A stretch of 64,000 bases of DNA from Rossellomorea marisflavi (GTDB lineage Bacteria; Bacillota; Bacilli; Bacillales; Bacillaceae_B): the NCBI RefSeq assembly GCF_009806575.1, contig NZ_CP047095.1:4282001-4346000 (forward strand), read 5' to 3'. A model generated the notes under the pieces. The model saw only the letters and a program-made list of their open reading frames with translations, ran no database searches and was not told where the DNA came from. This document shows, piece after piece, positions 16,304-26,448 of the stretch. The translations under genes and the position numbers were made by a program. The stretch's first letter is position 1; each line of letters opens with the position of its first letter.

Positions 16304-16514
16304 TCCCATCAACCACCTGTTCATTAGTATGGATTCAGTATAATCCCACGGTCATTCTCTTGGGAGAAGACAGTGGTTGAACGTCCGCAACCTGTGGTTG
16401 CATACGAAGCTGCCTTCCTTATCGCTTTATTCTTGTTTCCTCCTCCATATTCCTTCTATTGCGGGATTTTGGGGTAGAATGGAAGAAACGATTTCTATGT
16501 AAAGGTGAGGGAAT

Positions 16515-17342
16515 ATGAGAAAACGATTGAGGATCGGAGAAATATCCAATCTCTTCAAATTATCAAAACCGACGCTTCGCTATTATGACGAGATTGGTTT
16601 ATTCAGCCCTAAATATACAGACGAACAAAATCAATACCGCTACTATGGCATCGAACAGTTTGCCACGCTGGATGCCATCATCTTCCTGAGGAAGAACGGG
16701 TTTGCCATCAAGGATATCAAGGAACAGCTGGAGAAGCGGTCGCCCGAGGGGACCCTCGACCTCCTTCAACGGAAACTGGAGGAGACCAGGCAGGAGATCC
16801 GGGACCTGGAGATCATTTCCCGCAAGATCCAGAACAAGATCACCACCATCGAAGAAGGACTGTCCCTGCTGACGGAGACGGCTGTCACCATCAAGGAGTT
16901 CAGTGCCCGGTCCATCACGTATTACTACAATGAAGGACCGGTCGATATGATTGCGAAGATGGATGAGATCCATTTGAGCGATATGGAGAGGATTTCCCAG
17001 ATGTCCCACGTCTACGATGGATTTTTCACGGGAGACCTCGGTTTTGTCGTCGATTATCCGAGCTTACAGGAAGAGGGACCGGTGAAATACAGCCGCATCT
17101 TCGACTTGAATGAAGACCATGCCTCCCCCCACTTCCTGAGAGGAGGTCTATACGCCTGCTATCCCTATAAGGGGCCTTATGAAGACATAAAAGAAGCCCA
17201 TCTGCACGTACTCGACCATATCCATACTCACGGCTACCTTGTCGACGGGGAGGCAATCGAGCTCTATATCCTCGATGAATCTGTCGTCAAGGATGAGAAC
17301 GATTACCTGACCATGATCCAGGTTCCCGTGAAAAGAAGGTGA
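16515..17342 (+). CDS. MerR family regulator with GyrI-like ligand domain (BmrR type)
   Basis: A 275-residue protein. The MerR winged helix is at about 5-72 (IGEISNLFKLSKPTLRYYDEIGLFSP), a long coiled coil follows at 75-115, and a C-terminal GyrI-like effector domain covers about 125-275. BmrR-type regulators bind lipophilic cations with this domain and switch on an efflux gene. Here the next gene, 65 bases downstream, is a MATE efflux pump. AAAGGTGAGG precedes the ATG. I could not identify a convincing MerR-type 19-bp-spaced promoter upstream. Confidence 0.88.
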   Translation: MRKRLRIGEISNLFKLSKPTLRYYDEIGLFSPKYTDEQNQYRYYGIEQFATLDAIIFLRKNGFAIKDIKEQLEKRSPEGTLDLLQRKLEETRQEIRDLEIISRKIQNKITTIEEGLSLLTETAVTIKEFSARSITYYYNEGPVDMIAKMDEIHLSDMERISQMSHVYDGFFTGDLGFVVDYPSLQEEGPVKYSRIFDLNEDHASPHFLRGGLYACYPYKGPYEDIKEAHLHVLDHIHTHGYLVDGEAIELYILDESVVKDENDYLTMIQVPVKRR

Positions 17343-17407
17343 TTGACCTTCAAGCTGCTTGAACGTTTACAATGACTTCTATCACCATCAATGGAGGTCA
17401 ATTCATC

Positions 17408-18769
17408 ATGGAAACGACAGACAGTCTATTTCTAAAGCAACCGGTGAAGAACGTATTCCTGCGGTACTTCTTCCCGTCCATACTCGGCCTGATGGTCATG
17501 GCCGTCAATATCCTGATCGACGGTATCTTCATCGGCCACGGCGTCGGTGAGATTGCGCTTGCGGGCGTCAATGTGGCCCTTCCTGTATTCTCCCTCATAT
17601 TCGCCATCGCACTCTGGATCGGGATGGGGGGCGGGACGCTTTACTCCATGCACCTGGGGCGCTCTGATCATTATGCAGCAAGAAGTTTCTTCAGTCTTTC
17701 CGTCACCGCCGTCATCACCCTGCTCGTTCTTCTCGGGTTCATCGGCTATGTGAATATGGAGGCTGTGGGGAGCTTGCTTGGAGCGAATTCGGATACAGCC
17801 CCTTTCGCCCATGAATACTTAAGCGTCATGTTCCTTTTCGGTTGGATCATTGCCCTCGAACAGGTGCTGAGCATCTTTGTACGGAATGACGGAAGCCCGG
17901 TTCTTTCCATGATCTCACTGGTCGCCATGGCGCTGGTCAATATCGGCATGAACTACCTCACGATTTTCGTCTGGGGACTTGGGGTGACGGGTGCTGCAGT
18001 ATCCACGGTCACAGGGGGAGCAGTGGGTGTCCTAATCCTCCTGACCCATTTTATGAAAAAAGAAAGCTCTCTGCGGAAGCCGGCATTTGCATGGAGCCTC
18101 CAGCGACTTCTTCACATCTTCTCCATCGGGTTTCCGAGCCTGCTGGCTGAGATGGGGATGTTCGTTTTTGTGGCAGGCTACAATGTGACGATCGTCCATC
18201 TCCTCGGAACGGAAGGGGTAGCCGCATTCTCCGTCATCAATTATCTTCACAGCTTCATGTTCATCACCTTCTTCGGGATCGAAGCCGCCCTGCAGCCGAT
18301 GATCAGCTTCTATCACGGAGCCAGGGAAACAGGGCGCATCAAGGACAGCGTGAGGATAGGGGAAAAAGCCGCACTGATTCTTGGAATCGGATTGACTACT
18401 ATCGGATTAGTGGCAGCGCCACTCCTTGTATCCCTATTCGGCATCGAATCGGAGGAAGTCCGTACCATGGCCACCCAAGGCCTTCGCCTCTTCTTCCTGG
18501 GGTACCTCTTCCTCGGATTCAACTTTGTCTATATGACCTACTTCCAGGCAACGGGGCAGATCGGGGCGTCTTCCCTGATCATCCTCTTGAGGGGATTCAT
18601 TTTCCTTGTCACATTCCTTCTGGTCCTGCCTGCCCTGATGGGATCAACCGGAGTTTGGCTCGCCTTGCCATTTGCAGAACTGACGATGTCTGCCTTGCTT
18701 TTCTTCTTCGTCAGAAGGAGAACCCTCTCGGCAACGCATCTGACTGGGAAATTTCCCATCCACGGATGA
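17408..18769 (+). CDS. MATE family multidrug efflux transporter
   Basis: A 453-residue protein with twelve helices in two related halves. The first starts LKQPVKNVFLRYFFPSILGLMVMAVNILIDG, the usual MATE opening. Family members export drugs or dyes with Na+ or H+ antiport. The ATG at 17408 has GGAGGT 9 bases upstream; the frame is open further back but without a site. Placed behind a BmrR-type regulator, it is probably induced by the compounds it exports. A strong terminator follows. Confidence 0.9.
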   Translation: METTDSLFLKQPVKNVFLRYFFPSILGLMVMAVNILIDGIFIGHGVGEIALAGVNVALPVFSLIFAIALWIGMGGGTLYSMHLGRSDHYAARSFFSLSVTAVITLLVLLGFIGYVNMEAVGSLLGANSDTAPFAHEYLSVMFLFGWIIALEQVLSIFVRNDGSPVLSMISLVAMALVNIGMNYLTIFVWGLGVTGAAVSTVTGGAVGVLILLTHFMKKESSLRKPAFAWSLQRLLHIFSIGFPSLLAEMGMFVFVAGYNVTIVHLLGTEGVAAFSVINYLHSFMFITFFGIEAALQPMISFYHGARETGRIKDSVRIGEKAALILGIGLTTIGLVAAPLLVSLFGIESEEVRTMATQGLRLFFLGYLFLGFNFVYMTYFQATGQIGASSLIILLRGFIFLVTFLLVLPALMGSTGVWLALPFAELTMSALLFFFVRRRTLSATHLTGKFPIHG

Positions 18770-18777
18770 ACCACCAC

Positions 18778-18814
18778 AACAGCCCAAGTCGGAAAGCGAC
18801 TTGGGCTGTTTTTC
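18778..18814 (+). terminator. terminator after the MATE gene
   Basis: AACAGCCCAAGTC pairs perfectly with GACTTGGGCTGTT around a 7-base loop, followed by T residues. Confidence 0.9.
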
Positions 18815-18900
18815 ATAAAGCGGAAAGGAAGATGTTTGTAATCGGGAAGGTTGTGAAAAAATAAATCCATCTTTCTTTCATTAAAGGCAAGGTTTCATGG

Positions 18901-18959
18901 TTTACAATTTCAGGTTGCAGGAATATAATGACGTTAAGTTTTACCTAAGGAAACTTTTT
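18901..18959 (+). promoter_or_regulatory. mntH promoter with MntR-like operator
   Basis: TTTACA (18901-18906), 17 bases, TATAAT (18924-18929). Just downstream AGTTTTACCTAAGGAAACT (18938-18956) resembles the B. subtilis MntR site TTTGCCTTAAGGAAAC, apparently one base shorter in the centre. Its place over the transcription start fits repression by Mn-loaded MntR. Confidence 0.65.
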
Positions 18960-18996
18960 AACCTTTAACTAACTATCATGAAGCAGGTGAACATAA

Positions 18997-20259
18997 ATGA
19001 AGCAGTCAACAAAAACCACGTCTGCAGCAGAAGCCGTCCTGAGAGGGGATGTAAAAGGGTGGAAGAGGATTCTGCCATTCCTCGGACCCGCCTTCATCGC
19101 AGCCGTGGCCTATATCGATCCAGGTAACTTTGCGACCAACATCGCAGCAGGATCCACTTACGGCTATCAGCTGTTGTGGGTCATCGCCTTTTCCAATTTA
19201 ATGGCCGTACTCATTCAATCTTTATCAGCAAAGCTCGGCATCGCTACAGGACGGAATCTTCCTGAAGTTGCGAGGGACCGGTTCTCCAAGAAAACATCGA
19301 TCTTCCTCTGGGTCCAGAGCGAACTCGTCATCATCGCCACCGACCTTGCCGAATTCATCGGTGCCGCCCTGGGTCTCCATCTCATCTTTGGGATCGGCAT
19401 GGTGCCATCGGCCATCATTACGGCCATCGCCTCTTTTGCCATCCTGGAAATGCAACGCAGAGGATACCGGGCGTTCGAGACGACGATCTCCGCCATGGTC
19501 ATCATGGTCGTCCTTGCATTCGCCCTGCAGACATTTTTCGCCCAGCCGGACTGGGCAGCTGTCGGTATGGGGATCGTCACGCCATCCTTTGAGGGAACAG
19601 AGAGCATCATCCTCTCTGCAGGAATCCTTGGGGCTACCGTCATGCCCCACGCGATCTACCTTCATTCCGCTCTGACGAACAAGCGGATCGTCGGACGTTC
19701 GGAAAAGGAAAAGAAACAGATCTTCCGCTTTGAATTCATTGATATCGTCATTGCCATGATCGTAGCCGGTGCCATCAATATGAGCATGCTCATCATTGCA
19801 GCAGCCCTTTTCTTCGAGAAAGGCATGCGGATCGAGGATCTGACGGTCATGTTCAACGAACTCGGGTCGAACCTTGGTTCATTCGCCGCCATCCTGTTCG
19901 GTCTCGGTCTCCTGATTGCCGGACTTTCCAGCTCCTCCGTAGGAACGATGACAGGTGATGTCGTCATGCAGGGCTTCATCCGCAGGCACATCAATCTGTA
20001 TCTCCGCCGGGCGATCACCATGCTTCCGCCGCTGATCATCATCATCTCCGGCGTCAATGCAACCAAGGCGCTCGTCGTCAGTCAGGTGATCCTGTCATTC
20101 GGTATCGCCTTCGCCCTTGTCCCCCTCATCATGTTCACAAGCAACAAGGAGCTCATGGGCGAACTGCGGAATCACAAGGTGACCACCGCCATTGCCTGGA
20201 TCATTTGCGGAATCGTCATCCTCCTGAACGGGTACTTGATCATCGATACATTCCTTTGA
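18997..20259 (+). CDS. mntH: Nramp-type divalent metal transporter
   Basis: A 420-residue protein with eleven helices. It carries the metal-binding DPGNFATNIAAGS in helix 1 and MPHAIYLHSAL in helix 6, both diagnostic of Nramp/MntH proton-coupled Mn2+ importers. AGGTG lies 7 bases before the ATG. The MntR-like box at its promoter supports manganese as substrate. It is monocistronic, closed by a terminator. Confidence 0.94.
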   Translation: MKQSTKTTSAAEAVLRGDVKGWKRILPFLGPAFIAAVAYIDPGNFATNIAAGSTYGYQLLWVIAFSNLMAVLIQSLSAKLGIATGRNLPEVARDRFSKKTSIFLWVQSELVIIATDLAEFIGAALGLHLIFGIGMVPSAIITAIASFAILEMQRRGYRAFETTISAMVIMVVLAFALQTFFAQPDWAAVGMGIVTPSFEGTESIILSAGILGATVMPHAIYLHSALTNKRIVGRSEKEKKQIFRFEFIDIVIAMIVAGAINMSMLIIAAALFFEKGMRIEDLTVMFNELGSNLGSFAAILFGLGLLIAGLSSSSVGTMTGDVVMQGFIRRHINLYLRRAITMLPPLIIIISGVNATKALVVSQVILSFGIAFALVPLIMFTSNKELMGELRNHKVTTAIAWIICGIVILLNGYLIIDTFL

Positions 20260-20265
20260 CCACGA

Positions 20266-20297
20266 AAAAAGAGCATTCCACCCGGGATGCTCTTTTT
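20266..20297 (+). terminator. terminator after mntH
   Basis: AAAAGAGCAT and ATGCTCTTTT form the stem, with T residues following. Confidence 0.88.
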
Positions 20298-20388
20298 CCT
20301 TGATTAAATTGTTCACAAATCTGTCACTTACGAAAGAAGAACCTTCCTTGGTATCCTTAGCTTCATTACAAATGAAGGAATGATCAAT

Positions 20389-20868
20389 ATGCCAAGCTCT
20401 AAAAAAGAAGGTCTCATATTCGGGGTGATGATGTGCTTCGGAATGGTCATCGTCATGTCACTCTATAACGCTGTCATTAACGGAACCATCCATGACTTCT
20501 CGATGTTCTCCGTAGTCGAAATCGCCATAGGACTCGTCATAGCCCTAGTACTTGATATTGCCGTTGTCGGACCCCTGGCCAGGAAGATTGCGTTCAGCCT
20601 CCCCATCGACCGTTCGAAAAAAATCAACATGATCCTCGCCATGTCATCCTGCATGGTCATTGGAATGGTTCTCTTCATGTCGCTCTTCGGACTTGTGACA
20701 GCCGTCTTCGCTCACGGGTTGGAGGTAGAAAACCTCTTCACAGCCTACCTCATGATTGCCGGGAAGAATGTCATCATGGCCTTGCCGCTACAGCTACTCA
20801 TCATGGGGCCACTTGTACGGGGATTATTCACAAAAGTAGTGAAACCACGCCTTACATCACCTGCCTGA
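20389..20868 (+). CDS. DUF2798 family membrane protein (tandem repeat)
   Basis: A 159-residue protein made of two related halves of about 75 residues, each with two helices and a basic cytoplasmic end. The first has KKEGLIFGVMMCFGMVIVMSLYN, the second KKINMILAMSSCMVIGMVLFMSLF. This is the DUF2798 pattern; the function is unknown. ATG 20389 is preferred because GAAGGA sits 9-10 bases upstream, too near for the ATG at 20380. Confidence 0.78.
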   Translation: MPSSKKEGLIFGVMMCFGMVIVMSLYNAVINGTIHDFSMFSVVEIAIGLVIALVLDIAVVGPLARKIAFSLPIDRSKKINMILAMSSCMVIGMVLFMSLFGLVTAVFAHGLEVENLFTAYLMIAGKNVIMALPLQLLIMGPLVRGLFTKVVKPRLTSPA

Positions 20869-20913
20869 TCCACCGTGATTCCCGCCCTGCAAAGAAATGG
20901 GCGGGGACACCTA

Positions 20914-22005
20914 TTAAACAACCTCGAACAATACCGCCAAACCAATTCCTCCCCCGCTTCCGATGGCCGCTAACACGAAGCGGACACCCTTCCGTCTTTG
21001 CACCTCATAAAAAAGCCTCGTCACCATGATGCTTCCAGAGGCCCCATATGGATGGCCGATCGTCAAAGCACCGCCCGACACATTCAATTTTTCATAGGGG
21101 ATGGAGAGCTCCGTGGCACATGCGACAATCTTGGAGGCGAACGCTTCATTGATTTCGACCAAATCGATGTCTTCCATTGTAAGCTGATTCCGCTCGAGGA
21201 TCCCTTTGATCGCCGGGATCGGCCCTGCACCTGGAAAGTGGGGGTGAACCCCGACGACTTCACTGTCCACAAAACGTAATACGGGTTCTAAGCCCTTCTT
21301 TCTCGCAAGAGACTCTTCCATCACAAGGACAGCCGCAGCCCCGTCATGGATTCCGCAGCTATTCGCGACCGTGACGGTGCCTCCCGGTTTGACGAGGGGC
21401 CTGGCCCTCTTCAACAACGCAGGAAGATTCCTCTTTTTATTGAGCCCTTCGTCTGTATCCACATCGGGAAGGGGGAGGATTTCCTTATGATTCATGCCAT
21501 TCTCATGGGCACTCCAGCTCCGCTCAAAACTGAGGAGGGCATACTCATCCTGGGCTTCCTTCGTAATGAAGAATCGCTCGGCCACCAGCTCGGCTGCTTC
21601 CGGCATCTCCGGGTCCCCAAGTTCATCCGGTGAAAACCGGGCGCGTCTTGGAAACGGTGAGGTGCTGACGCTTTCGGCCCCGCCCGCTACATACGCATCC
21701 CCCGCCCCTCCCTGGATAAGGTGACAAGCATGGCGGATCGACTCCAATCCTGCACTGCACTGGCGGTCAATGGTCATTCCCGGTACAGCAAGGGGGATAC
21801 CCGCTTCAAGACTTGCCAGCCGCGCCACATTGCCTCCTGGACCAACCACGTTTCCGAGGATGACATCACGAATGGGGACCTTGGCACCTCCGGCGAGATG
21901 ACGGATAAGGGGAGCCGCCAATTCATGTACCTCCAGCCCCTTCAAGATTCCTCCGGCTTTTCCAATCGGGGTGCGCTTCGCATGAACGATCACTGCCCTT
22001 TTCAT
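20914..22005 (-). CDS. yhfS: thiolase-family protein, YhfS-like, lacking the second catalytic Cys
   Basis: A 363-residue thiolase-fold protein, close to the length of B. subtilis YhfS. The acyl-accepting Cys is present (DRQCSAGLESI, Cys83), as are NEAFA and GHPYGASG with its His. At the C-terminus the usual CIGGGxG is replaced by AIGSGGGIG, so the second catalytic Cys is Gly or Ser. That Cys deprotonates acetyl-CoA in the condensing direction. The enzyme may act as an acyltransferase or degradative thiolase variant, or need another base. The start overlaps the stop of the acyl-CoA synthetase gene, and the two will act together. It is the last gene in the yhfT-yhfS unit. Confidence 0.85.
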   Translation of the reverse strand: MKRAVIVHAKRTPIGKAGGILKGLEVHELAAPLIRHLAGGAKVPIRDVILGNVVGPGGNVARLASLEAGIPLAVPGMTIDRQCSAGLESIRHACHLIQGGAGDAYVAGGAESVSTSPFPRRARFSPDELGDPEMPEAAELVAERFFITKEAQDEYALLSFERSWSAHENGMNHKEILPLPDVDTDEGLNKKRNLPALLKRARPLVKPGGTVTVANSCGIHDGAAAVLVMEESLARKKGLEPVLRFVDSEVVGVHPHFPGAGPIPAIKGILERNQLTMEDIDLVEINEAFASKIVACATELSIPYEKLNVSGGALTIGHPYGASGSIMVTRLFYEVQRRKGVRFVLAAIGSGGGIGLAVLFEVV

Positions 22006-23462
22006 ACGGGAGACTCCAGCTGTCTTCGGAGCTCAGCCCTGGCTACTTTCCCGCTCGTCGTATAAGGGAGGGAAGGGACGAAGAGCCACCGCCTGGGTAC
22101 TTTGTATCCAGCAAGATGATCCTTGCAGAAACGCTTCAGTTCAAGTTTCTCCGCATGTCCAACTACCACCGCGACGGCGATCTGCCCCCAGTAAGTGTCG
22201 GGCATCCCGATGACGGCGACTTCTTCCACCCCCGGATGGCGGGCAAGGACCGTTTCAATCTCTTCCGGAAATAGATTGATGCCCCCGTACATGATCATGT
22301 TTTTCTCCCGTCCTTCAATGGTCAGGAACCCGTCCTTATCAATCTTGCCCATATCATGAACCGTTGCCCATCCGTCTTTATCCCTTATCCCTTCAATCGT
22401 CCCATCTTCCTCTTCATAGTAGCCATCGATCAGGAATGGACTCCGGACATGAATCTTCCCGACCTCATCAGGAGAGGTGATGACCCCTCCGCTGCGATCA
22501 CGGATTTCGATTTCCACATGCTGGCACGGCTGTCCGACAGTCGAGGTCTTGGATTGTCCGTCTCGACCAGTTAGAAAGGAGACAAAACTCAGCTCACCTG
22601 CTCCATAGAATTCGATCATTTCCATATCGGGGAACATCATCCCGATTTTCGCCTTTGATTCCTCCGTCCATTTTGCCCCTGAGGAAAGAAGCTTGAATGT
22701 CCTCTCCACACTCTGCCCTTCTTTCAGGAAGGCTTCGACCATTGTCGGGACTACATAGAGGGCTGTGATGGGACAGGAACCAAGCCACTCCATCGTCTGA
22801 CTTGGAGAGAATTTATCCAATAGATACACCGTTCCGCCAAGATGAAGCGTACTGATGGCTCCGTAGAGAAAATGGGAGTGGAAAAGGGACCCCGGTATGA
22901 GGGCATGGACCGTTTCATCCAGTCCGAAGTCATGGACACTGCACTCGAAGCTCTTCACCCATGAATCATGGGAGCGTACGAAGGCCTTTGGGCTGCCTGT
23001 CGTTCCAGAGGTGAAGCCTGTATAGAAGGGAGGATTGTCTCCAGGTGGTGTGATGGTTGTGAAATGCGTATCCGCTATTTCTTGAAGGCAATCACCAACC
23101 TTTCTCATCTCCGGGAATACCTCGTTCAAATGATTGAAGGATTTCTCAGTCGCGACAATAATGGAAGGTTTGGAGAGTGCCACCCGCTTCTGCAGTTCAG
23201 GCGTCTTCCATTTCATATCATAAGGAACGGCATTCCATCCTGCCATGGCTGCCCCTGCAAAAAACTGCAGGAAGTCGATCCCGTTCGGCAGGAGGATACC
23301 GATCGTCCGATTGCCTGAATGCCTGGACTGAAGCCACGCTGCTGTTCGCTCGACTGCTTCTGCCCACTCCCGATAAGTAACCTCTTTATCTTCTGTATGG
23401 ATGGCTGTCTTTTCAGCTCTGATTTTTGCGTGCTGTGAATACGCCTTGGTGATGGTCGTCAT
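22002..23462 (-). CDS. yhfT: acyl-CoA synthetase (AMP-forming), YhfT-like
   Basis: A 486-residue adenylate-forming enzyme. The P-loop-like motif YTGFTSGTTGSPKAFVRSH lies near residue 150, EFYGAGELSFVS in the middle, and the C-terminal hinge and lysine region (TIEGREKNMIMYGGINLFPEEIE, later YTTSGKVAR) at the end. It would activate a carboxylic acid to its CoA ester for the thiolase encoded by the overlapping next gene. AAGGAGAG precedes the ATG. In B. subtilis yhfT also sits between yhfS and the biotin transporter gene yhfU. A terminator separates it from bioY, so it probably has its own promoter. Confidence 0.88.
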   Translation of the reverse strand: MTTITKAYSQHAKIRAEKTAIHTEDKEVTYREWAEAVERTAAWLQSRHSGNRTIGILLPNGIDFLQFFAGAAMAGWNAVPYDMKWKTPELQKRVALSKPSIIVATEKSFNHLNEVFPEMRKVGDCLQEIADTHFTTITPPGDNPPFYTGFTSGTTGSPKAFVRSHDSWVKSFECSVHDFGLDETVHALIPGSLFHSHFLYGAISTLHLGGTVYLLDKFSPSQTMEWLGSCPITALYVVPTMVEAFLKEGQSVERTFKLLSSGAKWTEESKAKIGMMFPDMEMIEFYGAGELSFVSFLTGRDGQSKTSTVGQPCQHVEIEIRDRSGGVITSPDEVGKIHVRSPFLIDGYYEEEDGTIEGIRDKDGWATVHDMGKIDKDGFLTIEGREKNMIMYGGINLFPEEIETVLARHPGVEEVAVIGMPDTYWGQIAVAVVVGHAEKLELKRFCKDHLAGYKVPRRWLFVPSLPYTTSGKVARAELRRQLESPV

Positions 23463-23536
23463 CGTTTCTCTCCTTTTCTATGGTCTGTTTTGACCCTTTC
23501 GTGGAATAGATGGCTGATTCCTTCTTTATAAAGCAA

Positions 23537-23560
23537 AAAAGGACACAAGTGTGTCCTTTC
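23537..23560 (-). terminator. terminator after bioY
   Basis: AAAGGACACA and TGTGTCCTTT form a tight hairpin with T run on the minus strand, 4 bases after the bioY stop. It separates bioY from yhfT. Confidence 0.85.
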
Positions 23561-23562
23561 GA

Positions 23563-24144
23563 TTAAGCCGTTTTCGATAGATTGCCTGTCCGTTTCAAGG
23601 AGCCCAGTGAGCGCATGATGACAGGATGGGTGCGGAGCTTGTAGACGAGGATCGACCCGACCACTGCCTTGATGATATCACCCGGAATGTAGGCAAGGCT
23701 GACCTTGACCGTATCCATCACCGAAATGCCCATGACCATTGCCTGCACCGGGATCCCGATCAAGTAGATAAGGAAGATGCCGACAGTAAGATTGACGAGC
23801 AGCACATGGTGGAACCTGACTTTTTTGAAAAGGGACAGGACATAGCCGATGACAAACGCCGTGACAGCCCATGAAATGATGTAGCCTCCGCTCGGACCGA
23901 CGAAAACGCCTAGTCCGCCACGTCCACCAGATAGGAGTGGTACACCTGCGGCGACAAGTAGGAGGAAGACCGCCTGACTCATAAAGCCCAGTCTAGCCCC
24001 CAGGACACCTCCCGACAGGAGCACACCCATCGTCTGAAGAGTAAGGGGAACCGGGGTGAAGCTAAGGGCGATGGACGGGATCAACCCGAATGAGCCCATT
24101 ACGGCCGCGAAGACCGCCACTAATGTCATTTCTCTGATTTTCAT
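23563..24144 (-). CDS. bioY: biotin transporter substrate-specific component BioY
   Basis: A 193-residue ECF-type S component with six helices. The family marks GVLLSGGVLGARLGFMSQAVFLLLVAAGVPLLSGGRGGLGVF and GPSGGYIISW are clear. It binds biotin and works with a shared ECF energising module encoded elsewhere. A BirA operator lies just upstream, so uptake is repressed when biotin is sufficient. AGGTG precedes the ATG. It corresponds to YhfU of B. subtilis, next to the same yhfT-yhfS pair. Confidence 0.95.
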   Translation of the reverse strand: MKIREMTLVAVFAAVMGSFGLIPSIALSFTPVPLTLQTMGVLLSGGVLGARLGFMSQAVFLLLVAAGVPLLSGGRGGLGVFVGPSGGYIISWAVTAFVIGYVLSLFKKVRFHHVLLVNLTVGIFLIYLIGIPVQAMVMGISVMDTVKVSLAYIPGDIIKAVVGSILVYKLRTHPVIMRSLGSLKRTGNLSKTA

Positions 24145-24201
24145 ATGATGATCACCTGTTTTATGTCATTTGATAGTTTTATCATAGACACTGGGGTGAT
24201 T

Positions 24202-24234
24202 TATGTCAACTTTATTTTATAATAGGTTTACATA
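24202..24234. promoter_or_regulatory. BirA operator upstream of bioY
   Basis: TATGTCAAC, 15 bases, GTTTACATA: two 9-bp arms matching as an inverted repeat with one mismatch. This fits the Gram-positive BirA site (TGTTAAC-N14/15-GTTAACA), 58 bases upstream of the bioY start. Confidence 0.8.
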
Positions 24235-24274
24235 TAAATAATTTCATCTGATCAGAGAAGCTGCTAAACGAAAA

Positions 24275-24313
24275 ACCACCGGACAGCTCCTGATCAGAAA
24301 CTGTCCGGTGGCG
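24275..24313 (-). terminator. terminator after the lipoprotein gene
   Basis: CCACCGGACAG and CTGTCCGGTGG form an 11-bp perfect stem; on the minus strand it is followed by TTTTTC. Confidence 0.88.
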
Positions 24314-24326
24314 CACAAACAATCAA

Positions 24327-24758
24327 TTATTTTAATACATCCTCTTTGTAGTCGGACTCGACTTCTCCTACGAGATAATCTCCGTCCACTTTTTCCATGA
24401 CCCAAATCATGACTTCTTTGCCCTCATCCTCGGATTTCCGACTTACCATGACGACTTCCCAAGGGTTCTCGTATTGTTCATCAAGATCTTCCTCAATCTC
24501 TTTAAGCAGATTCTTTTTTTTGATGGTTTCGAAGTTCAACTTCTCGACCCCGCCCATATCACGGACCATTTCTGCAACCATATCGATTGAACCAACAAGA
24601 TCGCTGTTACCCCCGACAATTTTATTATAGGTTTCTTCGTCGTTTTTAAGTGCGGCCTTATAAAGCACTTCGACTGCCTTATCAGGTGAACTCCCAATGG
24701 AACAGGCACTTGTCAGTAAAACTAGACCGGCCATCAGTGCATATAGTAGTTTTTTCAT
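24327..24758 (-). CDS. small lipoprotein, DUF4878-like
   Basis: A 143-residue protein with a lipoprotein signal peptide and lipobox LTSAC, so Cys19 is the lipidated residue. The mature part begins SIGSSPDKAVEVLYKAALKNDEETYNKIVGG and ends with a beta-rich segment (KVDGDYLVGEVES). This NTF2-like layout resembles DUF4878 and other small lipoproteins of unknown role. GGGAG lies 7 bases before the ATG. It is a single gene with its own terminator. Confidence 0.8.
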   Translation of the reverse strand: MKKLLYALMAGLVLLTSACSIGSSPDKAVEVLYKAALKNDEETYNKIVGGNSDLVGSIDMVAEMVRDMGGVEKLNFETIKKKNLLKEIEEDLDEQYENPWEVVMVSRKSEDEGKEVMIWVMEKVDGDYLVGEVESDYKEDVLK

Positions 24759-24875
24759 GTTGAATCTCCCATTCTACTCTCTATTTTTAAACCATTGACT
24801 AGAATACGACAAAAAGGAATATTATTCAATCTTTTTAGGTATTTAATAGTAGGTATTTATATTCATATGAAATCC

Positions 24876-24908
24876 AAAAAAGAAGACGGCAGAGTCATCT
24901 GCCGTCCG
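24876..24908 (-). terminator. terminator of the beta-glucoside operon
   Basis: GACGGCAGA and TCTGCCGTC form the stem; the minus strand continues with TTCTTTTTT. It lies 9 bases after the 6-phospho-beta-glucosidase stop. Confidence 0.88.
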
Positions 24909-24915
24909 GTAAACA

Positions 24916-26385
<1,470 letters not shown>

Positions 26386-26448
26386 TCATCGTCCCTTTCT
26401 ATAATGGAATGCTTTGGAGACTGCTGCTCTGCAGCCTCCAAGCGATAC

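Noticed and set aside
16360..16514. GGTTG/CAACC repeats and TTGCGG/TAGAAT before the BmrR-type gene as a MerR promoter
   Set aside because: The spacing (10 bases) does not fit a MerR promoter and the repeats are short and irregular.
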